A stretch of DNA of 64,000 nt from Leptodontidium sp. MPI-SDFR-AT-0119. Taxonomy: Eukaryota > Ascomycota > Leotiomycetes > Helotiales > Leptodontidiaceae. Positions within the stretch are counted from its first letter, which is position 1. The number at the start of each line of letters is the position of its first letter. Location of the stretch: NCBI GenBank assembly GCA_020726505.1, contig JAHLEZ010000014.1, positions 2,046,001 through 2,110,000 of the forward strand, given 5' to 3'. Below the pieces are notes generated by a model, which saw nothing but the letters and a program-made list of their open reading frames with translations, was not told the origin of the DNA and made no database searches. Shown here piece by piece: positions 22,476 through 33,014 of this stretch. Made by a program: the position numbers and the translations under genes.

Positions 22476-25400
22476 TCACTTAAGGATGACCACCTCCCTC
22501 GTAGGCTTCGCAGCCCACCAAGCCGACTTCTGCACCTTCCCCACGCCCAACCGACTAGCGAACTCGCCTCTTGTATCCCACTCGACAAACATGACATTAA
22601 ACAATGGCAAGCCCGAGACATCGACCCGGTCCTCATTCCCCCCAATACTGCGACTCGGATAGGAGGATAAAATCATACAGGGCAGAGGACAGGCCTTTCC
22701 GCTGATCGGTCGGGATCACCCTGCCTACAACCTCGTCTGAAGAGTCGAGGATCTCGGCTTCGGGGATGATCAGCTCTGTGTCGACGATGAGACCTTGGCC
22801 ACGTTTGGTGCTTGGTTTCCAGAGTGTTTCTTGTCGCGGTTTAGTTTGGACGCAGCCGGAAGCGTGCGACCTGCGTCTCGCAGACGAGGTGACGATTGTC
22901 GATCGGTATGTTGGCTGGGACGGAGGGAGGACCAAGATCGATAAGTGGATTTGAGATTGTGTTTGTACGGAGCCTGACTGCGTCTTCTCTAAGCCTGCGC
23001 AATGCCTCCTCATCTGCTGGGTCAAAAGCAAGGCCGAGGCCATGCCCATTCACGGGCACTAGAGACAATGGTGCTTCTTGAGCTGATCCATTCCCTAGGC
23101 CCGCCGTATTTTGAAGACCTCGCAATGTTGCTTGGGGAGGTGGTGGTCTCGAATTCCTATACCACATGACCAGTGGCTTGAAACGCTCCTCGGCAGGCTT
23201 CTTGTTGTCAGTATTGCGTGCACTGACTTTCTTAAGCGAAAGATCATCGTTCGTAGAAACCCAGAAGGGCTCTTCGAATCGAACTCCAGGTTGAGTGTAG
23301 TACTCCTTCTTTGTATCTGGGTGATAGTCTGGATCCTTGCCTATTTCCCATGCAGTCCACGACCAGCTTGGGAGATAGTCATGTGCTCGCTTCGTAAGAT
23401 GTACCCCTTTTACTGCTGGTGGGTGCCAAAGCAGAGCGAGATCAAGGAACTTCTCGGGCAGGCCATACAGAGTGTGGCCGAGTGGTACTTGGGCATGCGT
23501 ATCAGGGTCACTGAGAATGCCTCGTGGTTTGTTTGTATTTGCCATCTTCTCTAGAACATTGAGAAGCCCCATCACCGCACTGAGAGAGTCTCTCGAGTCG
23601 GTCATGTTGCGGCCTGTGTATTGCGACAGCAGATTCGCATATTCGGTGAAGAAGGGTGATCGAAGCAATACGGGCGCTCCGTCCCAAGTATGCTTGATTT
23701 TGCATACTCTACTGTCGTCAGGAAGCGACGAAACCCAAGGAATCTGAGGAGGACCACTGCCAGCATGACAGGCAGGCATGTCCTCACGTAACACGCCATG
23801 TCGGCAGTGATAGCTGACATACCCCCCATTGAAGATGAGCATCCGTTTGGAGAGAAGCTTCTCCTGCAGTGTCCACGCTCTGGTGTCCCACTTGCCGTAA
23901 GTGTTGTTGTACTTCACCGCCAGGAGGACATTGACATTTGGTCGTATTGCTCTGGCAATCTGGTTTCGTACTGGTCTGGTTGATATGCCGCATAGTCCAG
24001 CTTCGGCATCGAGCCCATCAGCCGCGATAAGCGTCACGGCCGCGTGGCCAAAGATGCTGTCCATCTGTTCGATCTGTGATGCGCGTGCATCCGGATCGTC
24101 TTCGTATCTGTCATCTTTCTGAATGATGCAGAGGCTGTCCACCCAAATGTACTGCAATCCTATCCTCCGGGTCACACCTATTGCATCTCGAATCGTCTTT
24201 GCAATTGGTGGTGATTGACCCTCTAGCTGAGAGCTGAGACTTTCCAAGTTCCGTACATGGAGATTTAGAGCTAGATTTCCTGCGGCGCCCCAGACGTACG
24301 ATAGCGCAGCATATTTCGGTTTGGCTTGCTTCCTCAGGTTGGCCATGTCTATTTGAACAATTCTCATTGTATAAACGTCAATCAGTCGGAAGTGAGGTCC
24401 AGATGGAGGCTGAAGTTCATTCCACCAGCTTGGCTCATCACAATCTTGGCCATGGTGTTCCAGACAATTATCGAGCCACCTTTTGCAGTCTCCCTCGATA
24501 TCGATATCTTGCTGAAGTAGCTTCCCATACTGGAGGCCTCCATTAATATTCCGATAACTGGAGGCGATACGGAGATTGAAAGTGCTGAGACGAGAAAGTG
24601 GCGCTCTGGGTGCATTGCCGTAGCCCCAAACATCGATGTTGAGCAATCCTGCATCTTTATCACTTGCGTTATGGATAATGATGGAGACAGCAACTGGCAA
24701 CTTTGCGTCCAGATTCGCAACAAACGAAGTGACAGTTGGGATTATGGTGCCAACCGTCGCCATAATTTGCAATCGTTGTTTATCTGTTTCATTCCAAATC
24801 CCAGCAGTGAGACCGGCTGCGGCAGCGAGGGAGGCACCCTGAGCAATGTCATTGGGGTCCACCTGCTCGGCAGAAGTGATTCCTCCAACCACAACCTCCC
24901 CGCCTTGGAGTTTCTGCTCTAGGTCGACGTTGTCGCGGCTTCGTCCGAAAGGGTAGGGAGGCTTGTGAATGGGTATGTGCTGAAGCCAATCGAGGCCCTC
25001 CGCCCACTCTCTGAAATTGCTGCTAACAAGCTCGGGGGGGAGGTAGTCTTTCACAGCTGGGTGCTCGAATGGGTCGTGCTCTGCGATAGCATCAAAGATC
25101 AAGCTGCAGAAGTTACAGGTTCCCTTTCTTTTCTTCCGCAGAATGCGGTCTAAGAAGATGAGCTTGTGGGAGAGTTGTCCATCTCCCCCCTGCTCTCCCA
25201 AAGTGATGTTGTTGCGGGAGTCGAACTGCTCGAAGTCAATCTTTGAGCACGCAGTACACAAGCCTTCCTTCCTCTCCCGCTTCTGAGTGTCGACTATGGT
25301 GATATCCCCTCCAAGCAAACTTCCCTCAATCTCCAAATTGCTGAGGTTCGTCACGGTACGCAGTGACTTGGGCAGTCTGAGCTTCTGTTCAGGCTCGGCC

Positions 25401-25876
25401 TTCCCTGGAGGGCTTGTCACCGAGGCGGAATCCGCTGATCCCCATTTTCCAAACGGGAACAGACTACCAGCTTTCGTCCTGCCACCTAGTGTGGGTCGTT
25501 TGAACTGTGTAGACTCGGCGGGTGGCGTAGGCAAAGCACTTAGGGTCTCATCGAGAGGGGTGGCAGACTTTTCAAAAAAGGGCAAGGATGACCCGTTTGG
25601 GCTGTGATACCCTGAGTCTAACGGGGGCGCTGATGATACTGGTGTTTGAGAAATGTTGGCGGTGATAGTAGGGTCACATGCTGGCACTTCTGAAGGTGGT
25701 CGAGAAGAGCATACGTTGGATGCTTGAGGAGTTTCTGGAGCAGGCGTATGGTGGCCTTCAGTCTTTACTGCGTCAGGCTTCTTGCTTCCAGCCTTACCGG
25801 AGCCACCAATCTGCGGAAAGGAGATCCTGTCTCCCATCTGTTGATGGAGGGACGAGAGTTTGAATCTGGAATTCAT
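22476..25876 (-). pseudogene. HET-domain (heterokaryon incompatibility) protein, 3' end frameshifted
   Basis: A single long frame runs from the ATG at 25876 to a stop at 22841 (1011 aa). The HET domain lies around residues 520-630: KYAALSYVWGAAGN, IRDAIGVTRRIGLQYIWVDSLCI, and AAVTLIAADGLDAEAGLCG. Downstream come RAWTLQEKLLSKRMLIF, RDSLSAVMGLLNVLEK and WSWTAWEIG, all usual. The N-terminal ~300 residues are Ser/Pro/Thr-rich. The family's C-terminus is still present but in other frames: KPRQETLWKPSTKRGQG through ILLSESQYWG, then NEDRVDVSGLPLFNVMFVEW to a stop at 22476. The joins need a small deletion near 22845 and removal of one G from a six-G run near 22640. HET proteins trigger cell death or growth arrest on contact with non-self. 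The HET core is intact, so a protein lacking ~115 C-terminal residues could still be made. Marked broken because of the two frame changes. Confidence 0.85.
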
Positions 25877-28800
25877 GATTTCGTTGGTTCGGTCCTGAAG
25901 TGGAATCAAAGTACAAGATGGGGTCAACCGAAGTAGAAAATCAAAACGTAGTGAACATCAAGTTCACTTTAGCATGACCTTTTTATACACAACATCAGGT
26001 GCGATCATGGATTCATATGCGTTTTCTCTGGTGGCATAAAACCACCTTCACAAGGAGGATCATAGCTGAAGGAACCACAGAGAATTAGCCACGGCGCGTA
26101 TGCAGGGGAAGGAGCGCCGGGATCTGGGCTGAGTGTGTATGGCTGACTTTGAAAAAAAAACAGCACTGCATGGAATTATGACCGTTGTGTTGCATAGTTT
26201 CTGAAGATTTGGATTGGTCAAGTCCTTGTGAAGGAGGATGGTAACTGGTAGCAGCTACGTCCAATGAACATAATTCTTGCTGGAATTTCAAGCCATAAGG
26301 ATTCAGGGAGGATAAAATTAACTTGACAAGGCGGCAGCCTCCCATAACAAAGAACGTATCAGCCTAAGTCGGCCTCCTCCTCAGCGGCATGATTAAGTGC
26401 CGCTTTTAAATGCATTCTGGAAGGTTGCTCTGCTATTTAGTATTACTTCCTCGTACAGCAGTCGCCGTCTGGTAGCACTAAGTTATTTGGTGTTCCGAGA
26501 GAACTGTTAAAACTGGTAATTCTCAGTAGCACCCCAAGCCATAATTATAACGGTAGTTGTGGATATATCTCGTAGACCTTCAAGATCAAAGACTTGTAGT
26601 AAAATAAGTAAAAGCGGCATAAAGGCTGGCGTTGGGGGCTGAGTCGATGGTTGGTGGAAATCCCTTGCAAGGCTGGAAGGCTGGCAATGATGGTTGCAAC
26701 CTCAAACTTCAGCAGGCACATTATTCCTCCGAACTGCCAAGTAATTGGCCGATTGCACTCGGCAGATCCCGTGCTTATAGCATGTCTCCCTTTTCCACGC
26801 AGTCCATAATTGCCTAGTGCAACGTAATCATGCAACGTAATCACGGTATTTTATATTGTACGTACCTACGTGACTTGTTCTGTTGAAGAAATAATCAAAA
26901 CCAGGAAAATTGAAATGCTAAGGTGCCAAGCCGATTTGTAATAGCAACTTGTATGGTCAATAATTGGTCCACAAGAAGAAAGAACAAAGAAATCGAGAGG
27001 GCTGGTGCCCAAGTCTTCGGCGAGGGAAGAATGAAGCTGCCTACAATTGTTGTACAGGTCGTCCCATGGAGCTTCCCGTTTAGAAGTCGGATTGCCCATG
27101 TACGGAGTCCTGTTGGTCCGAAGCCTGTTGTGAACACCACTTTTTTGTATGTGATGATGTCTTGTACAGGTGCTTTACAGGAGCTTGTTAGCTGCTTTTG
27201 GATCTTTTCTATATATGAAAATTGAGGATCATATAAGAATATAAGAGATGAGTACTTATAATAACCTCATTCCTAAATATTGACTTTATACTTCTCATTT
27301 CGAGAGATAGAAAAATAACAACCAGGAACATGGAAATGTTTAGAACCACCGAGAGATAGTTGGTGGGATCTGGATCGATGGTTTCTGGATGGCCATGGCC
27401 CTGCTACTTTCTCATCTTCCTGCGAAAAAGTGTCATTTTCGTCGACTTGACTTCGAGCATCAGAGCCTGGCCACAAAGTGTAGTCTGCCATCGTAAATGC
27501 AAAACGTGAAGGTACCTTCAATGTTCGTAAAGAAAATCAGTGATTGAAAGATACAGTCTAGTTTGCTAGAGATTGTGTGAGATGAGTTGCAAATCATCTA
27601 TCGCAAGAAAAATATCATGAGAGGAGGACTGATAGCAAATAATCCACGTCAAGGCTTTGGGTCGGCCCCCAGAGTTCAAGAACCTGACTCTCAGTAAGAT
27701 CAGGAACTTAAAGTACGAGATTGTGCTGACTACCCATTTTTCTTTCTTCACTTTCAGTCGAAGGCGCCGCTGAAACACTATCCTCACAGGGATTTATGCA
27801 TTTGAAATACACCGGTGGTAAGCTTTATTACATCAACTACAGTATCCACTCACCAAAATCGCGCGGTGCAGCAAAATAAAGTTATTGTCAATTTCCTAGC
27901 TAAGACAAAGATTTGATAAACTAACTAGCTTAAAGTAGACTTTAAAGTCGACGTGGTCGTAGCTTTCGAAAGGCCCGCTGCCAATTTCTCCCTTACGACT
28001 CCTTTTCCTGGTTTATCAGCCCTGTCAAAGGTATCCATTTGAGGTACTCAGACGTGGAGCCGTGCGATTCAGTGAGTGGATACGGCATCTTTGGGTCTTC
28101 AGCGGGCTTAAGAAGAGTTAAATCTCGGTATTCAGTCTGGCTTAGCTAGCAGGATAATAAACTCACAATCTTATTGTTAGTAAGCCCTGAACATCGCTGG
28201 TCATATTGAGAAATTGATTAAAGGCTCGAGGAAAGAGAGTAGTTTGAGTAGCTCTCTCAGAACTTTAAAGATGATTTTACATGTGAGAAATAGAGAGCAT
28301 GATTCTCAAGTCTCTTTAAAGAATTTATCTCGAGGCTTTCGAAGGCTAGCAAATCTGCCTGCTTTGAGTCAGCTCGAATTCTAAGTCTTATGTGTGGGTA
28401 CCTCCTTTGAGAGGCGCATAGTATTTCAATCGTGAAAATCCTTGTCTACAAGGTACTTCAAAAAAAAGTTTTCCAGCTCTCGTATCCAAGTTGAATACTC
28501 GCGTGGCTCCACGTCAATGCATTTAGAAAGGTAAGGGTTGACGAAGCCAACGAGTCAGTCAGATCGGCCGTTGTATCTCGTTCCCTTGAAAGTCATCCAT
28601 CGCAACTCCACTCTCAGCAGTTGAGTTCAAAGTCTAGAAATTCAAATTTGTTGCACTTACAATCTGTCAAAAGCTCTGCCTACACCTACCATTGAGCTCT
28701 GGCTTCCAGATGCAGACCCACGCGGTTCTTTATGTGGAAACGGTGCTTTTCTTCCTGTTATTTCTAATCACCGCTATTACCGAAACGAGTTTCCAGCTGT

Positions 28801-29675
28801 TACGAACTCATAAGCACACATACTGTAGTCATCAGAAGAATCTTCCAAGTTCAGTCTTGACTCTTGAGTCATGTTGGAAGTATGTCAATCAACTACTGTT
28901 CGCTACCCACTTCAATAAAACACAAGGGGTTTTGCTCTCACATTCAATCGTTACATCAGAATACCGCCCACAAAAAAGTCCAAGCCTAACTATTGAAATG
29001 CAAGACATGAGTTTGTGATAGTCTACTTCATCCCATGTGACTTCACAAATCTAAGATCGATTTAAGCTTAGAATTTAAACCAAAGATATGATTTTGCACA
29101 AGACATTTTACCTACTTCTGTCCGACCAGCTGATGTCACTAGTCTCAAGATTTCTTGGTGCACTTACTTTGTGTGACAGCATAAAAACCTTGCCTTGCAG
29201 TAAAGTTTATTTTAGACTTCAGCTTTGAACTTAATCGAGACGGATCAAGGTTTCAGGAATTCGGCCATACTCAGTCTAGTTACCATAACGTTGTATAGCC
29301 GATAGCCTTTTACCTTCAAACATGTGAAGCAAATCTCAATGGATTCTGCGAAGATTCCGTTCGGCATGTTCTGTCGTTGCTAACATACCTTTTGAGTTGA
29401 ATTCAAGCTTGCAGAAATGCAAGACTCGTCCGAAAATGTCTATTATCTTTCTCACCAAAGGGATTCGGAGCTTGAGATCCTCTGTCAGGAGACTTTACCC
29501 GAATTTGCGTAGAATGTGAGAATGAAAAAGGGTTGGTAGGTGTATAAAGACAGACAGAAACCGCACCTATGATCAGATTCTCATCATCGGCACTAGATCA
29601 TATTCCAATTCACTGTGATTCACTTTGATACCAATTACACCAAATCCCTCAAGCAATTCGCTATGCCTCACAAAC
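25877..29675. other. long gene-free stretch (3.8 kb)
   Basis: The first part is the probable promoter of the HET gene. Beyond it I see only short frames without domain features on either strand. Weakly protein-like frames around 26866-27225 do not give a recognisable product. The rest is moderately AT-rich, and the last part should hold the promoter of the repeat-peptide gene at 29676. Confidence 0.5.
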
Positions 29676-30085
29676 ATGAAGTTCTCCGCCACTCTCCTCG
29701 CTGTCATTCTCAGCATGACTGTTACCGCTTCTCTTCTCCCCGCCGATGCAAGCCCCCCACCCCCTCTCCTCCCTTCTAGTCATCTTGAAATTCCTCTCAT
29801 CTTTCCAAGTTTTGAAATTTTGCACATACGATCCTCTCGTCACCGCCAGATATTGAGCGACACTGACAATCAACATAGTCGCCAACTGTTGACACCCAGC
29901 AGAGCGTGAATCAAGCTGTCTGGAATGTCTTCAAGGAGAAACGCAATGAGCCGATTACAGTCGATTCCCAAGAGAGTGGCAATCAAGCTGTGTGGAACGT
30001 CTTCAAAGACAAACGCGACGAGCCAATAACAGTGGACTCCCAGGAGAGCGGCAGCCAAGCTGTCTGGAATTTGTTCAAAGCATAG
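29676..30085 (+). CDS. secreted kexin-processed repeat-peptide precursor
   Basis: Exon 1 (29676-29747) encodes a signal peptide, MKFSATLLAVILSMTVTA, then SLLPAD. A GC-AG intron (29748-29878, donor GAT|GCAAGC, branch CTGAC, acceptor CATAG) joins exon 2 (29879-30085); total 92 aa. Exon 2 holds three repeats: residues 25-46, 47-70 and 71-92. Repeats 2 and 3 begin (N/D)EPITVDSQESG; all three contain QAVWN(V/L)FK; repeats 1 and 2 end EKR and DKR. Lys-Arg is the cleavage site of the Golgi kexin protease, so secretion and cutting into short peptides ending at the AVWNVFK core is likely. There are no cysteines. Fungal precursors of this design include alpha-type pheromones, dikaritin RiPPs and surface-active repellents. 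This core is not one I recognise, and no UstYa (DUF3328) gene is seen nearby. Exon 1 alone reading on would lose the repeats, and a GC donor is used elsewhere in this window (58305). Confidence 0.8.
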
Positions 30086-30817
30086 CTTTGGCCGTCTGAG
30101 GCCTTGATCATTTACATATCGATAGATATCAAGGAGACTGTCAGTTTCGACTTTCAGTGGATATATTTCTGTAATCAAGATACTTTGATGAAGAGGAAGT
30201 AGCTGGATGACACAAATATTACTGTAAAGTCTAGACTATTAACGAATGTGATTAGGCGGGCGTGCCTTTGCAGTTTAGAAATATACACGTGTTGGCTTGT
30301 TATGGAATGCTTCCGGAGATTTTATTATCTTGTGCATTGGGAATCTGAAGGGTGGGGAATAACATGAATAGGCAGGCGAGAGTAGCAGCTAATGACACGA
30401 CATATCTTTGGTCTAACACTGTTGTAGCCAGGTCGATGTAAATAGAGAACAAAGCGAGATTTTAAGCGAGATTCCGAACATCAAAAATGTCAGATCCGGA
30501 CGAAGTCATGTGGTTCTTTGAGGGCTACACACCTGCACCTTCGACGTTCAACAGGAGAAAGCTTTAAAGGGCTCAATGTCTTTGTTGTTTTAAGCTCAGT
30601 TCCTTAATTGGGTCGGTTCCCTTCTGCCCATGCATTCGAGAGCGAACCTCACCAAGAAGTCCTCACTTACTCCGTTTCCTCACTTTCATACTTTTCATAA
30701 TCTTATCCAAACCGCCAAGACTCGACAAGAGTTCAACCGTCAACCAATCGTGATCAGTCAACAACTAAATCGGCCCCTCAAAATAAATCACCTCCTACCC
30801 CTCACACAAACACAACA
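30086..30817. other. intergenic, no gene seen
   Basis: Between the repeat-peptide gene and the phosphoesterase remnant; it should contain the 3' UTR of the former. No coding features. Confidence 0.5.
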
Positions 30818-31790
30818 ATGACCTCCCCAACCCCGATCCCAATCCCAGTCAAGTTCCAGCTCCTCTCCGACCTATACTTCGAGAACCCGCACTCAACCCA
30901 CCCCCCTACCCCCGAATACAACACCTACGTCTTCGACGCCCGTGCCCCCTACCTCATCCTAGCAGGCGACATCGGCTCTCTGGTGCAAGAATCAACACGT
31001 GCTCAATTCCGCAACTTGGCTTGTAGGTGTATGTGCTCGTTTCAAGAAAGTGATTTATGTGACTGGGGATGGGGAGTTTAAACTGTCCTCTAAACAAGCA
31101 GGAGAGGACTATGAGGAGGAAGATAACAAGGATGAGAAATATGACGAAGGGGATCAGAACAAAGAGAGAATCAACATTGGATACGCGATGAGAGTTTGTA
31201 AGAAGTTGGGCAGAGGATAAGGAAATGCACGGGAGATTGGTGGTGCTGGATCATCAGGTTTTGGATTTGGAGGTTGAGGGCGAGGGGAGGGAGGTGGTAG
31301 GAAGGAAATTATCACGATTGTTGGAACGACGCTCTGGACAGAGATCCCTCCTAGCCAGCCTACTGCTTGGGAAATTGATGGGATTTTCTCTTCGAATAAC
31401 ACCGTGATACATAACATCTGGCACAGGATGGCGGTTTTACTTCCTCCGTCGTGCGGTCAGGACTGTTCGGGAAGAGGATCCGAGAAGACGGATTTTGGTC
31501 GTGAGTCATCATGCGCCGATGCTAGGTCGTGCTGGTAACGAGAGTGATATCCCGGCTTTGGTTCAAAATAAGAGGAATTATGAGGATGTTTAGGGTGCGT
31601 ATGAAAATGATCTTCTAGGTGGTGAGGGTGTGTACTTAGGCTTGGGAAGGGTGTTGTGTGGGTTCATGGACATACGCATCGCTCTGGAGAGAGGAGTCAG
31701 GATGAGGTTAGGGTTATCTCGAATCAGAGAAGTGGAAATTTGGGGGTGGATGTCACGGGGTTTAAGCAGGATTTTACTTTTACTATGTGA
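30818..31790 (+). pseudogene. decayed calcineurin-like metallophosphoesterase
   Basis: The ATG at 30818 opens a frame with VKFQLLSDLYFENP (family metal site normally D-x-H) and RAPYLILAGDIG (GDIG motif). The frame is then lost near 31025: CARFKKVIYVTGDGEFKL continues in another frame, with GDGEF where the family has the metal-binding GNHE. Further on, ILVVSHHAPML (HHxP motif, about 31495) and VWVHGHTHRSG (HGHTH, about 31660) appear, followed by VRVISNQRSG and a stop at 31788. At least one in-frame stop (TAG near 31591) and several frame changes intervene. Loss of two metal ligands plus the stops show it is non-functional. The family hydrolyses phosphoesters with two metal ions. Confidence 0.85.
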
Positions 31791-33014
31791 CTGTGGGCTG
31801 TTAGGGATTAGTGAGTTACGGTGGGTGAACGAAGGTTATTTATTTTGTTTGAAATTTTCATAAGAGGTGAAAATCGCTAAGCAAGAGAGATCCAACTATT
31901 TCTATATTCTTTAACAGGCTAGATACACAATATAGAAAGATCGTTTGTGATTTAGGTTGCCGATTTCGAGAATTTTTTTCTGAGATTACACAGTAGAAGT
32001 TGAGAGGTGGCGCCAGACAACGCCACCGCCCGGAAGTTGAAACTTCCCCAGGCGGAGTCTTGTTGACGTGCATGAAGTCGCGGATACAGTATTCTTCTGC
32101 ACTGACAATGCCAATACCAGCCCGCTAGGTATCTTTATGACAACTTTAGAAGATGTGCGATATTTCCTGGCCGGAAAGAGACCCTTTGTTGCAACGAAAG
32201 TCCAAATTAGCTTCTTTGTAATCGAGTATCTTTGTGATTTTCCAGCCTTCAACTGAGATAAGAACGAAACGAACCTAAGAGCTCCAACTCGACCACAGAC
32301 GACTCACCAACTCCAGTATTTACTACGTTTCAATCTCGCTAATATTCGAGAAAGAAAAAACAATACGTTCTGGACGACTATTCCAGATCAGAAGCAGACC
32401 GGACCAGGCAATCGTAAACAACAAGGAAGATGCCATTTACTTCCGCTACCCCTCGCCCACCCGAAGCGTCAAAACACAAATCTACTCGGTCCTCCACCTC
32501 GGAATGGGCGGACCTAAACACCAATCCACATTCAGCACGCACAACGTGTTTGAAGCTACAAAATATTGTGCATTGGCAGCAACACCTGAGCAAGTCGAAT
32601 GAAAAGGATCCTTCCTCACCAAGGAATTTTATAAAAGAAAAGAAGAAGAAAATCGTGGCATAATGGTGATGCTACGCAAAGAAATCAAGTGGTTTGCATA
32701 CAAATTCAACCATCAGTCCGCAGTCTCATCACTTTCTACTTCCTGTTGACTTACTTGTCTTGGAAAGGCTGGGCGTCACATAAGGAGCATTTTATGCAAA
32801 GGAGAAGGACTAATTATGTATGAATAGCAAGCATTAAGCGATGTAAGAGCGACAGTTATTGCAAAGTTAAATTTTTGATGGGTTAGTTTCGTATTTAACT
32901 TGCGCTAACAAAGGAAGGCGTAGGAAACCAAGCGCCACAAGCCGAGACCAGGCTTGAACACTCAGACAATGAATACCATGGTGATGATCCGCATCGCCAT
33001 ATTTGGACATGGCC
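31791..33014. other. intergenic, no gene seen
   Basis: Convergent gap between the phosphoesterase remnant and the cysteine-repeat gene. Short frames (for example 31986-32252 minus, 32430-32663 plus) have no domain features. Confidence 0.5.

Noticed and set aside
26866..27225. Hydrophobic overlapping frames in the gene-free stretch
   Set aside because: No conserved motif, no splice structure, both strands equally open.
29625..29909. Unspliced reading of the repeat-peptide gene start giving a Pro-rich 94-aa product
   Set aside because: It would discard three in-frame repeats with kexin sites; splicing is the better explanation.
29676..31790. Full dikaritin/ustiloxin-type RiPP cluster
   Set aside because: The precursor looks right, but no UstYa/DUF3328 protein, tyrosinase or transporter is visible nearby, so a RiPP pathway is not claimed.
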